A stretch of 11,918 nucleotides of DNA. It comes from Candidatus Avelusimicrobium ruminicola. Its GTDB lineage: Bacteria; Elusimicrobiota; Elusimicrobia; Elusimicrobiales; Elusimicrobiaceae. Position numbers and translations under genes: made by a program. The DNA lies in assembly GCA_900319885.1 (NCBI GenBank), contig ONQH01000029.1, positions 1 through 11,918 on the forward strand, written 5' to 3'. The notes beneath the pieces are model-generated. The model was not told the origin of the DNA. It saw only the letters and a list, made by a program, of their open reading frames with translations, and did not search any database. Positions 1-6,157 of this stretch are shown here, one piece after another; position 1 is the first letter of the stretch; each line of letters opens with the position of its first letter.

Positions 1-358
1 TGGCCTCTTGCGGTAATTCCGCATCTACTTCTTCGTTACCTGATTTGCCTTCTCTATCGGGAACATCATCCGAAACAACTCCCGCTTGTGGGCATTGTTC
101 CCAATCCTCGCCTTTCCCTATCTTGGATACGCAAAAGTCCGCAAACTCTCTTTCATGTTCGCTAATTTCGCCGTATTTACCCCAAAATTCATGCAAGTCG
201 ATAGAGCCACTTTGCCATAATTCACAAAACCGAGAAGCCCTTTCATCGCTCTCCTTGTTACATGGAAACACTACCAAAGCAACATACTCTAACAGAGCAT
301 ATTCTGCTTGTTTGCGATTTTCTTGAAAATCTCGTTTTGTAGGTATGGCTAGATTCAT
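1..358 (-). CDS. Unknown acidic protein, C-terminus cut off by window edge
   Basis: An open frame of 119 codons starts at the ATG at 356-358 and runs leftward off position 1 without a stop, so the C-terminus is missing. The N-terminus begins MNLAIPTKRDFQEN. The rest is soluble, rich in Glu and Asp, with scattered Cys and Trp (for example an FCELWQSGS segment near residue 45 and an ADFCVSKIGKGEDWEQC stretch near residue 80) and an increasingly acidic, low-complexity end. I see no signal peptide, membrane segment or catalytic motif and do not recognise the family. It is transcribed divergently from the nuclease gene at 452. No clear Shine-Dalgarno precedes the ATG, and a good -10 hexamer lies only 9 bases upstream, so the message may be leaderless. 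Confidence that it is coding rests on the long open frame with sensible codon use starting next to a promoter. Confidence 0.6.
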   Translation of the reverse strand, partial: MNLAIPTKRDFQENRKQAEYALLEYVALVVFPCNKESDERASRFCELWQSGSIDLHEFWGKYGEISEHEREFADFCVSKIGKGEDWEQCPQAGVVSDDVPDREGKSGNEEVDAELPQEA

Positions 359-367
359 AATAATTTC

Positions 368-398
368 ATTGTATCTTATTTCCAATACTAATTGTCAA
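368..398 (-). promoter_or_regulatory. Putative sigma70-type promoter for the truncated minus-strand gene
   Basis: On the minus strand a perfect TTGACA (398-393) is followed after 19 bases by TACAAT (373-368). The spacer is 2 bases longer than ideal. A start site about 7 bases past the -10 would fall next to the ATG at 358, implying a leaderless or nearly leaderless transcript. Confidence 0.4.
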
Positions 399-451
399 AA
401 AATGCCAGATTAGCAATATGTTTAGGAATGATACAGATTTAAGGAGGCATT

Positions 452-892
452 ATGACTATAGGTAAAATATCACTTATGCTAACTTGCGTACTGTTATTAG
501 CCAGCTGTGCACATATAAGCGCAAGCCAGCAAAAAGATATGGCAAATTTTGACAACGCATCCTTGATATCTGTATATGACGGAGATACGTTTTACATAGA
601 TATTCCCTCTTGCAATATTGACGTTTTCTGCAAACATATTTCCGTTCGCGTACGAGGAGTAGATTGCCCTGAAATGAAAGGTGGTACCGCAGAAACGAAA
701 GCACGCGCCAAACAAGCCAAGGAGTTTAGTGAACGCTTTCTTAAAAGCGGCAAAATTCTACTGTACAATTGTGGACGAGATAAGTATTTCCGGCTACTTT
801 GTGATGTGGGAGTTAACGATAAAAGCTTAGGTGCAGAGTTAATTAAGTCCGGACATGCTGTTTCTTATGATGGCGGAACAAAAAATCCTTAA
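452..892 (+). CDS. Staphylococcal-nuclease-like (thermonuclease) lipoprotein
   Basis: A 146-residue Ca2+-dependent sugar-non-specific nuclease of the SNase fold, probably anchored to an envelope membrane. Residues 1-19 form a lipoprotein signal with a hydrophobic stretch and the lipobox LASC (lipidated Cys19). The SNase domain spans about 37-140. All active-site positions are kept: DGDT at 43-46 (D45 matches SNase Asp21), R66 (Arg35), D71 and E74 in VDCPE (Asp40, Glu43), and R114 in DKYFR (Arg87). The length fits a minimal one-domain SNase. Besides the lipidated Cys, the mature protein has five cysteines (54, 60, 72, 107, 117), which might form disulfides. A strong AAGGAGG site at 441-447 fixes the start. 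The role is likely degradation of extracytoplasmic nucleic acid, either for nutrition or as a barrier to incoming DNA; the sequence does not decide between them. It is a single-gene unit. Confidence 0.9.
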   Translation: MTIGKISLMLTCVLLLASCAHISASQQKDMANFDNASLISVYDGDTFYIDIPSCNIDVFCKHISVRVRGVDCPEMKGGTAETKARAKQAKEFSERFLKSGKILLYNCGRDKYFRLLCDVGVNDKSLGAELIKSGHAVSYDGGTKNP

Positions 893-1045
893 AATTTAAA
901 GTAAATTTATTATTTTCCCCTGCATTTACCCTGTTTTACAGGGAAAATTTCTCGCCGCTTTACTGCCGCTTTGGAAAGAAAAGAACTATCAATTTTTGCC
1001 TGTTTATTGCCTGTTTGATAAAAGAATATTCAGCATAGTGCTAGG

Positions 1046-1073
1046 AAAACTAAAAGCACCGTATTTTAGTTTT
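1046..1073. repeat. AT-rich 10-bp perfect inverted repeat
   Basis: AAAACTAAAA at 1046-1055 is perfectly complementary to TTTTAGTTTT at 1064-1073 with an 8-base loop. The stem has one G-C pair. It lies between the nuclease gene and the terminator at 1089; it could be a weak hairpin in the mRNA tail or a protein-binding site. Function unknown. Confidence 0.6.
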
Positions 1074-1088
1074 GATTTATTAGCATTT

Positions 1089-1125
1089 ATCCCCGTTAGG
1101 ATTAACTCCCGACGGGGATTTTTTT
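1089..1125 (+). terminator. Rho-independent terminator downstream of the nuclease gene
   Basis: The stem ATCCCCGT (1089-1096) pairs with ACGGGGAT (1112-1119) around a 15-base loop, followed by an unbroken run of seven T (1119-1125). It is about 200 bases past the nuclease stop codon and is the first strong terminator after it. Confidence 0.85.
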
Positions 1126-1233
1126 ATAAACAACCGATAGCATAGTATTTCTGGGTTCATTTTGGCTTTTACAAAAATTTATTGGATTTTATGCTGACAC
1201 CACGAGGTAGGAAGTCGTGCAAATGCGAATTAA

Positions 1234-1257
1234 AATATGTTACGATAAAAACATATT
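1234..1257. promoter_or_regulatory. Inverted repeat (candidate operator) upstream of the exported ankyrin gene
   Basis: AATATGTT (1234-1241) and AACATATT (1250-1257) form a perfect 8-bp inverted repeat with an 8-base spacer. It ends 6 bases before the AGGAG ribosome site. A -10-like TACGAT (1241-1246) lies inside it, so a bound protein would block the promoter; another possible promoter lies upstream (TTTACA at 1168, TATGCT at 1190, spacer 16). The repeat is unrelated to the GCGACA palindrome found further right. As RNA it could also fold near the translation start. Confidence 0.45.
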
Positions 1258-1275
1258 GTTTATAGGAGAAACAGT

Positions 1276-2328
1276 ATGCGTAAATTTACACAAATTATCA
1301 GTAGTATATTTATTGCTTTATTTGGATTTGCTTGTGCCCGTCAAGACGCATTATACAAAGCCATTGAAGCCGGAGATACACAACAAGTCGCTCAACTGAT
1401 TACCAACGGAGCAGATGTAAATAAACGGTACTCAAAACCTAGTCCAGGAAGCACGCCTTTAATGTGGGCTATTACGAAAGGGAACCTGGATATTGTGAAA
1501 CTACTATTGCAAGCCAAGGCAGATATTCACGCTCAAGATAAAGAGGGAATGACCCCGCTTATGGTGGCCTGTATTACGGAACGCCCGCAAATAGCAGATA
1601 TGTTAATAAAGGAGGGGGCCAACATCCATACAGCTAATGCAGGGGGAGCAACTGCACTGCTTTTAAGTGCTTATTATGGCAATTTAGAGTTGGTAAATTT
1701 GTTAGTACAGGCAGGGGCCGATGTAAATCGAGCAGATAACCAAGGAGCTACCCCCATTTTTTTGGCGGCAAATGCCGGAAATAATGCTTTGTTAAATTCG
1801 CTCATAAAGGCGGGAGCAAATGTAAATGTGATGACCTCTTCCGACCGCAAGGGAACACCTCTTATGGAAGCTGTTTTCCAAAATAAGTTAGAAACGGTCA
1901 AACTCCTTATCCAAGCGGGAGCGAAACTTGATTTGCAAGATAGTTTTGGATGGACAGCTTTATTCATTGCCAGTAGCCAAGGATATACAGAACTTGTTAA
2001 TGAGTTACTGCAAACCGGAGCAAATGTTAATCTTGTAAATGGCGGTGGGGATACCCCTCTTATGGTAGCTTCCAGTGAAGGACACTCGGAAACAGTTGCT
2101 ACGTTACTTACCCATGGAGCAGATGTAAACGCCCGTAATCATGACGGCTGGACTGCGTTAATGATTGCTAGCCAACAAGGGAATTTAGCTATTGTTCGTA
2201 CTTTATTACAAGCTAAAGCGGATGTAAATGCAAAACAAAAGGATGGGTTTGCTGCCATTAAATTTGCTACGGCTGCCGGACATACAGAAATCGTAAACTT
2301 TCTTAAATCTGCCGGAGCGAAAGAATAA
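1276..2328 (+). CDS. Exported ankyrin-repeat protein (about ten repeats)
   Basis: The 350-residue protein has a Sec-type signal peptide (MRK followed by a hydrophobic stretch to about residue 20, then ACA-R, a plausible signal peptidase I site). The Cys at 20 lacks a canonical lipobox (GFAC), so lipidation is unlikely. The rest, about 23-350, is roughly ten consecutive 33-residue ankyrin repeats with the usual TPLM start and GADVN end; repeat 5 carries a short insertion (VMTSSDRKG). There is no catalytic domain, so it is a pure protein-binding solenoid, probably in the periplasm or at the surface. Its partner is not visible here. AGGAG at 1264-1268, 7 bases before the ATG, supports the start. 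It is a single-gene unit bounded by terminators at 1089-1125 and 2367-2389. Confidence 0.9.
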   Translation: MRKFTQIISSIFIALFGFACARQDALYKAIEAGDTQQVAQLITNGADVNKRYSKPSPGSTPLMWAITKGNLDIVKLLLQAKADIHAQDKEGMTPLMVACITERPQIADMLIKEGANIHTANAGGATALLLSAYYGNLELVNLLVQAGADVNRADNQGATPIFLAANAGNNALLNSLIKAGANVNVMTSSDRKGTPLMEAVFQNKLETVKLLIQAGAKLDLQDSFGWTALFIASSQGYTELVNELLQTGANVNLVNGGGDTPLMVASSEGHSETVATLLTHGADVNARNHDGWTALMIASQQGNLAIVRTLLQAKADVNAKQKDGFAAIKFATAAGHTEIVNFLKSAGAKE

Positions 2329-2366
2329 GCATTTAGCCACCTGAACTACACTCACCGTAAAATTTG

Positions 2367-2389
2367 AACCCCCTTGACGGGGGTTTTTT
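2367..2389 (+). terminator. Rho-independent terminator after the exported ankyrin gene
   Basis: AACCCCC (2367-2373) pairs with GGGGGTT (2379-2385) around a 5-base loop, followed by a T tract (2384-2389). It lies 38 bases past the stop codon. Confidence 0.85.
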
Positions 2390-2417
2390 ATTTCAGTTTA
2401 TCTAATAGGGCTTAATC

Positions 2418-2438
2418 AAACGGAGGCGTCCGTTTTTT
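2418..2438. terminator. Second hairpin terminator at the convergent gene junction
   Basis: AAACGGA (2418-2424) pairs with TCCGTTT (2429-2435) around the loop GGCG, with six T at 2433-2438 in the plus direction. It backs up the previous terminator for the ankyrin gene. The minus-strand gene's stop codon (2437-2439) touches it; in that direction the following TTTGATT is only a weak U tract. Confidence 0.7.
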
Positions 2439-3714
2439 AAGATTTTTTAAGTTCTTCATAATGTCCCCAAATTTCACCTAAGCACTTGTTAAATACTGCC
2501 GGCTTAAAGTAGGCAAACGCGGATGGGTGGTACCCCGTGGAAACGAGCAAACAAGATTTTTGAGGATGGTCTTGATCATACCCCGTCAAAACGGCAAAAG
2601 GCACTGCTTTAGAGCCCATTTTAATTTGCAAGCGAGGCGGCAAATTGTTCAATTTTCGCAGTGAAATTTTTTCATTATCTAATACCTTATCCCGGTCCTG
2701 CAGGATGACATCAAATGGGGCATTTCCCCAAGTAATAATAATATCCGGTTTGCATTGTTTGACTATTTCCACAAAGGCTTGCATCGCGCGCTTGTTATCC
2801 CCGGGTGCGTTATTTTGTGTATTGGACATGCTTTGTTGGTAAAAATTGCTAAATACCAGTTGATTCCAAATTTCCGAGGTACTATTTTCATCAAGAGATT
2901 TACGAAATTTTCTGTGACTTGGATATTCCTTTTCCCCGTTTATATAACCGTATAGTTCTCGGCAGGTCATATAGCGGCAAATAGGCATTTGAAAGCAATG
3001 GGAACAGGGGTGTTCATTTTTGCAAAGTGAACACTCATACAATTCGTGCATATGGCACTGAGGGTGTTGCGCAGCTTTATCTTCAAAATCGCTTGTTTGA
3101 CTCAAAATCTCTTGAACTGTTTTCGCGTCCTCTTCCAAATCTTCCGGCCGTAAATCTTTTTGGGAATCATTATCCATGCGGTCCAATGAATGAACGCGCA
3201 AGATTTTTTCAATAGCGCCTAATTCGTTATGGTTTTCCAGCCAAGAAAGCCCTTTTTCTTTTAGATGTTTGCTGGCTTGGTTGTATTCGTCGGGAAAATT
3301 TTTTTTATAAAATTCCAGCCATTTATAAACAATATATATTTTATCCCAGTATTTAATATCTTTCTGGAAAGAGGATTCCCATATCTCCGTATTAAAATAT
3401 GCTGAAAATTCTTTATCTTGTTCTATTTTTTCTTTAATTTCCTTACGTACTTGATAATAGGCTACTATTTTATCTTTTATCTTGGTGGGATCGGTTTGTA
3501 ATGGGGCAAGTATTTTCAACGAATTGAGGTAATAATCCTGCTCGTGGTTTTTGTTTTTACAATGGTTTTCATCTAGACAATAATGTTCTTTACCCAGGGC
3601 CATCAATTTCAACGGTTTGAGGTCACCAGGGAGGTTTTCCCCTGACGGGATGATTCCCTCTTCATATTTTTCCCCTTCCCAAGGCAGAAAAAACACGTTA
3701 TCACTATACTCCAT
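2437..3714 (-). CDS. Uracil-DNA-glycosylase-fold protein with cysteine-rich insert
   Basis: I chose the ATG at 3714 (425 residues). It is preceded by AGGGA five bases upstream, whereas the in-frame TTG at 3738 has no ribosome site. Features resemble the UDG-like superfamily members whose N-terminus reads ILGESHYC: ALGKEHYC at 39-46 with a second Cys at 52, then after a long middle region a VFSNFYQ strand (287-293), PDIIITWGN (323-331) and TGYHPSAF (393-400), where HPS matches the UDG motif at the base-binding loop. Inserted before these is a dense cysteine cluster (C220, C228, C231, C237, C240, C246, C251, including two CxxC pairs) that looks metal-binding, either zinc or Fe-S. The middle (about 55-210) is helical and charged with no recognised domain. 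A role in handling damaged or modified DNA bases is an inference from fold; glycosylase activity is not shown. It is a lone gene with its own -10 (TATAAT at 3759-3754). Confidence 0.6.
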   Translation of the reverse strand: MEYSDNVFFLPWEGEKYEEGIIPSGENLPGDLKPLKLMALGKEHYCLDENHCKNKNHEQDYYLNSLKILAPLQTDPTKIKDKIVAYYQVRKEIKEKIEQDKEFSAYFNTEIWESSFQKDIKYWDKIYIVYKWLEFYKKNFPDEYNQASKHLKEKGLSWLENHNELGAIEKILRVHSLDRMDNDSQKDLRPEDLEEDAKTVQEILSQTSDFEDKAAQHPQCHMHELYECSLCKNEHPCSHCFQMPICRYMTCRELYGYINGEKEYPSHRKFRKSLDENSTSEIWNQLVFSNFYQQSMSNTQNNAPGDNKRAMQAFVEIVKQCKPDIIITWGNAPFDVILQDRDKVLDNEKISLRKLNNLPPRLQIKMGSKAVPFAVLTGYDQDHPQKSCLLVSTGYHPSAFAYFKPAVFNKCLGEIWGHYEELKKS

Positions 3715-3753
3715 AATATTCCCTATCTCTTTAATCAAATACTACTGACGTCC

Positions 3754-3759
3754 ATTATA
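3754..3759 (-). promoter_or_regulatory. -10 element for the UDG-like gene
   Basis: A perfect TATAAT on the minus strand (3759-3754), preceded by TAG, lies 39 bases upstream of the chosen ATG. No good -35 hexamer is seen at 16-18 bases, and there is no GCGACA palindrome, so this gene appears to be outside the regulon described for the right part of the window. Confidence 0.5.
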
Positions 3760-3855
3760 CTAAATATTTTATTCTACCCTATGCCTATTGAGATATTGGG
3801 CGTAATTAATTTTGAACACATATTGAAATAATAAAACAATGTTTGCGGGCATGGT

Positions 3856-3885
3856 AAAAGCACACGCTATAAAACGTGTGCTTTT
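3856..3885 (-). terminator. Hairpin terminator after the ferritin-like gene
   Basis: A perfect 11-bp stem, AAAAGCACACG (3856-3866) with CGTGTGCTTTT (3875-3885), has an 8-base loop. It lies 27 bases past the ferritin-like stop codon. A and T runs on both sides make it able to work in either direction; no plus-strand gene precedes it. Confidence 0.85.
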
Positions 3886-3912
3886 TAACAAATGTTCTAT
3901 CCCTTCCGGTTT

Positions 3913-4425
3913 TTACTTATTACATTTTTTCTCTTGGGTATTGCAAGAACAATGCAAATCTTCCAAGTCTTGCTCGTGCTCTAATTCGTCTTCTAAAATC
4001 TCGCGCACCAAGTGCTCGGTTACCAAGTCTTTGCCGGCTACTTTTTCTAAGATTTTTTGATAGACTTCAATGGCGCATCTTTCTCCCTGAATATTTTGCT
4101 TTAACAGGTGTAAAGCTTCCGGATTTTCCGGTGCCAAGTAACCGCAAGCACTATCTTTGAGCCACAAATCCGGCGAGATAGCCGGCGTTCCGCCCAGCTC
4201 CAAAATGCGCTTGGCTAATTTTTCGGCGTGTTCCAACTCTTCGCCGGCGTGTTCTTCCAACTCTTGCGCAATCAGGTGGAACATTTTTCCTTCGGCCACT
4301 TTGGCCCCAATCCAATATTGGTAATAGGCCAGCCACTCATCACAATAAGCGCTATTGAGGTCTTTGAGTAGCGCGTTTAAATCAATGCCCGCGCGGGTAA
4401 CTAATTCTTGTGCTTTTAATCCCAT
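3913..4425 (-). CDS. Dps-like ferritin (DpsL/thioferritin type)
   Basis: I start the protein at the ATG at 4425 (170 residues, MGLKAQELV). AGGAGG lies 5 bases upstream and would be inside the coding region if the upstream TTG at 4443 were used. It is a four-helix ferritin-like protein with a complete di-iron ligand set: E30, E63-x2-H66, E115 and E147-x2-H150. Two cysteines, C94 and C117, are spaced C-x22-C with CAIE following. I associate this pair with the DPS-like proteins (thioferritins) of Sulfolobus and Bacteroides fragilis, which use peroxide to oxidise iron and protect DNA. C28 and a C-terminal CSC (159-161) plus C168 are additional. A bacterioferritin or rubrerythrin label is possible, but there is no rubredoxin CxxC domain. 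The gene has its own terminator; upstream are a conventional promoter candidate and the reverse side of palindrome A. Confidence 0.8.
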   Translation of the reverse strand: MGLKAQELVTRAGIDLNALLKDLNSAYCDEWLAYYQYWIGAKVAEGKMFHLIAQELEEHAGEELEHAEKLAKRILELGGTPAISPDLWLKDSACGYLAPENPEALHLLKQNIQGERCAIEVYQKILEKVAGKDLVTEHLVREILEDELEHEQDLEDLHCSCNTQEKKCNK

Positions 4426-4457
4426 AATTTCCTCCTTTTTCAATGACTTGGAAGGAT

Positions 4458-4487
4458 ACTTTAGCGGTTTTAGTTACCTTTTGGCAA
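4458..4487 (-). promoter_or_regulatory. Putative proximal promoter of the ferritin-like gene
   Basis: On the minus strand TTGCCA (4487-4482) is separated by 18 bases from TAAAGT (4463-4458), 33 bases upstream of the ATG. It is a moderate sigma70 match and competes with, or supplements, the more distant -10 beside palindrome A. Confidence 0.35.
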
Positions 4488-4570
4488 TGCAAAAAATTAA
4501 TTAGTTTCTTAGCATGCCAGATGATGTGAGAGCTATTTGCCCGAATAGGTGCCTTAAGGGTATTTTTTTC

Positions 4571-4620
4571 AGAATATAATTCTTGCGCGACAGGTTGTTG
4601 TCGCGGGGGTTTTGTATTCT
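4571..4620. promoter_or_regulatory. Palindromic operator/promoter A, two-sided (ankyrin and ferritin-like genes)
   Basis: The arms CGCGACA (4586-4592) and TGTCGCG (4599-4605) flank a 6-base spacer. Nine bases past the right arm is TATTCT (4615-4620), placed to transcribe the ankyrin gene at 4649. Nine bases past the left arm, on the minus strand, is also TATTCT (4576-4571), pointing to the ferritin-like gene at 4425 with a leader of about 140 bases. No recognisable -35 hexamer is present; the palindrome occupies that place. Copies B and C have the same layout. Confidence 0.75.
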
Positions 4621-4648
4621 ATATGTAAAAGATATACCGGAGTAAATT

Positions 4649-5362
4649 ATGCCCAAAATGACACTTGGCGAGGCCGCCTATCAAAATTCTATGCGTATGG
4701 TGCGCCAACTTATTGAAGCTGGCGCGGATCCCAATGTGTCCGAGGATGGACTTGTGCCGTTGCGGGAAGCGTGTTTTAATGAAAATATCCCTATGATCAA
4801 GTATTTGCTTGAACAGGGTGCTAGTCCTAATGGGCGCGACCCGGATGATGATGAAACCGTGTTGGAATCGTATATCCACCACTGTTACAAGCGTGTTAAT
4901 ACGGCAGTATTGCGCCGGATATTGCGTGCTGGAGCAAACCCATACTTATGCAAAGCCAAGCAATTGCGTCCCATGTTTCATTGGGCTATTTTGAACAATG
5001 TAAAACGACTGGTTTCTATCTTATTGGAGTATGGGGCAGATGTAAACCAACGCGGGAAAGTGCATGACGGTGAAACGCCGCTGATGACCGCTGCTTATTT
5101 TGCCGATATTTCCATGATGGAAATGCTACTTAAGCACGGGGCGGACGTTAATGCACGAGATGGGTACGGATGTAATGCCTTGTTCTATGTTGTTATGGGC
5201 GATTGTCCATGGCAAGAAATACTGCCGCGGTTTAAGTTGCTCTTCAAGTATAGCATTGATTTGCACGCACAGGAAAAACACGGTAAAAACATTTTACAAT
5301 ATGGTTTCCGTTTGGATAATGCCACAAAACGTTGGCTAAACGAGCAAGGAATCAAGGAATAA
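4649..5362 (+). CDS. Cytoplasmic ankyrin-repeat protein
   Basis: The 237-residue protein is built of about seven ankyrin repeats, several diverged: clear GADPN, GASPN, GANPY, GADVN, GADVN endings at about 33-residue steps, with longer loops in repeats 2, 3 and 6. It lacks a signal peptide and any enzymatic domain, so it should act inside the cell by binding another protein. GGAG at 4639-4642, 6 bases before the ATG, supports the start. Transcription would begin from palindrome A (TATTCT at 4615), giving a leader of about 22 bases. It converges on the DnaB-like/AAA operon with only 15 bases between stop codons and shares its operator type, so a partner among the AAA, DnaB-like, HNH or deiminase proteins is a sensible guess. 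It is not a copy of the exported ankyrin protein at 1276. No terminator is visible after it. Confidence 0.88.
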   Translation: MPKMTLGEAAYQNSMRMVRQLIEAGADPNVSEDGLVPLREACFNENIPMIKYLLEQGASPNGRDPDDDETVLESYIHHCYKRVNTAVLRRILRAGANPYLCKAKQLRPMFHWAILNNVKRLVSILLEYGADVNQRGKVHDGETPLMTAAYFADISMMEMLLKHGADVNARDGYGCNALFYVVMGDCPWQEILPRFKLLFKYSIDLHAQEKHGKNILQYGFRLDNATKRWLNEQGIKE

Positions 5363-5377
5363 AATCCGATCTTTTAG

Positions 5378-6154
5378 CTAAATAGGCTCTATCTTCCCCG
5401 TATCACTATCGTAATCAAAACAACAACTTCCCGGGCTCAAAAAATGCGTGTTCCGTATGTTTAGATGTAATTCCTTGTGCGGAGAATGTAGATTAAAATC
5501 TTGAACTTCTTGTAATTGGACAAATCCTATATAAGAACTAAATTCTTCCGGCAAAATAATTCTATTGCGTGCATAGATGCTATTCCAGCAGGCGGGGACT
5601 CCCTTAGGTAACTTAACGAAGAAAAACAACACTTTGTTGCGTTCTTTTACTTGCGGCCATAATACACATGGCTCAAAATTTTGCCAATCTTCCAGAGAAA
5701 CCGTTTTGATACACACGGATGTTTTATTTTCTTCCGGCACATCTTCATCCTCATGCCATGTAATCAGATAGTTAGCTATACATTCCAACGATTTTTGGAG
5801 CGATTGAAACTCTTGATAAGATAAATACCCTGTTTGCAAATGCATGCGATCTGCCCCCGATTGCAGACATAATAAATCACAAAAATCCTTATCAAACTCT
5901 TTTCCGCCTTCCAAAATATGAACTGGATCCCCACCTTTTGCTATTTGCCATAATAGATTTAGACGCCACATCCACAGGGCATTATCCTCTGCCCCACCGA
6001 AAAAAGTATAGCACTCCCCCGGCGCAAATTCCCCGCATATCTGCTCAAGATTTGGATAGGGTATTTTAATGCTGTCTTCAAAAGTTTCCTTTTTATCTTC
6101 TACCCTATTTAAAATAGGTTTAAAACGTTCTACCATTTCTTTCATCGTTATCAT
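5378..6154 (-). CDS. DnaB/RecA-fold protein lacking the P-loop, copy 2
   Basis: The 258-residue protein follows the C-terminal helicase domain of DnaB from end to end. IPYPNLEQICGEFAPGECYTFF (31-52) corresponds to the segment leading into Walker A of DnaB (LDxLTGGFQPGDLIIIA). Residues 53-60 (GGAEDNAL) stand where the GKT loop should be, so Walker A is lost. PVHILEGGKEFD (77-88) matches the PVLFFSLEM strand. VKERNKVLFFFVKLPKGV (169-186) matches the AKELNVPVIALSQL strand. The final SCCFDYDSDTGKIEPI matches the DnaB end VKLFFDPETGRFE. No Walker B Asp is evident. It is thus probably not an ATPase by itself but a structural partner. It follows its paralog by 3 bases, with GGAG six bases before the ATG; the last gene of the AAA operon. 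The family assignment is from remembered alignments and needs a profile or structure search. Confidence 0.6.
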   Translation of the reverse strand: MITMKEMVERFKPILNRVEDKKETFEDSIKIPYPNLEQICGEFAPGECYTFFGGAEDNALWMWRLNLLWQIAKGGDPVHILEGGKEFDKDFCDLLCLQSGADRMHLQTGYLSYQEFQSLQKSLECIANYLITWHEDEDVPEENKTSVCIKTVSLEDWQNFEPCVLWPQVKERNKVLFFFVKLPKGVPACWNSIYARNRIILPEEFSSYIGFVQLQEVQDFNLHSPHKELHLNIRNTHFLSPGSCCFDYDSDTGKIEPI

Positions 6155-6157
6155 AAA

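Larger units (their letters stand above)
893..1275. other. 383-base intergenic region with hairpins, short repeats and a terminator
   Basis: No convincing gene. In order it holds: a small hairpin at 929-943 (CCCTGT/ACAGGG, loop TTT), whose right arm can also pair imperfectly with 912-922; two direct repeats of period 11 (GCCGCTTT at 954 and 965; TTGCCTGTTT at 996 and 1007); an AT-rich perfect inverted repeat at 1046-1073; a strong terminator at 1089-1125; and an inverted repeat at 1234-1257 just before the next ribosome binding site. One plus-strand frame stays open from about 900 to 1146 but has no start codon with a ribosome site and runs through the terminator, so I do not call it. Confidence 0.6.

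Noticed and set aside
45..326. Plus-strand frame of 93 codons
   Set aside because: It lies opposite the minus-strand frame at 1-358, which has a start beside a promoter and a protein-like composition; the plus frame is Ser/Cys-rich and has no ribosome site.
900..1146. Plus-strand frame open for about 82 codons without an ATG
   Set aside because: No start codon with a ribosome site, no recognisable protein, and it runs through the terminator at 1089-1125. It could be a gene remnant but cannot be supported.
1291..1338. Lipoprotein signal in the exported ankyrin protein
   Set aside because: The residues before Cys20 are GFA, not a canonical lipobox; cleavage at ACA by signal peptidase I fits better.
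3715..3738. Upstream TTG start for the UDG-like protein
   Set aside because: No ribosome site before it; AGGGA lies directly before the ATG at 3714.
4426..4443. Upstream TTG start for the ferritin-like protein
   Set aside because: It would place the strong AGGAGG site inside the gene, 5 bases before the internal ATG at 4425.
4586..4605. Palindrome A read as a rho-independent terminator
   Set aside because: The GC-rich stem is followed by only four T after a GGGG run, no gene ends just before it, and the same palindrome recurs at two other promoters with a fixed -10 distance.
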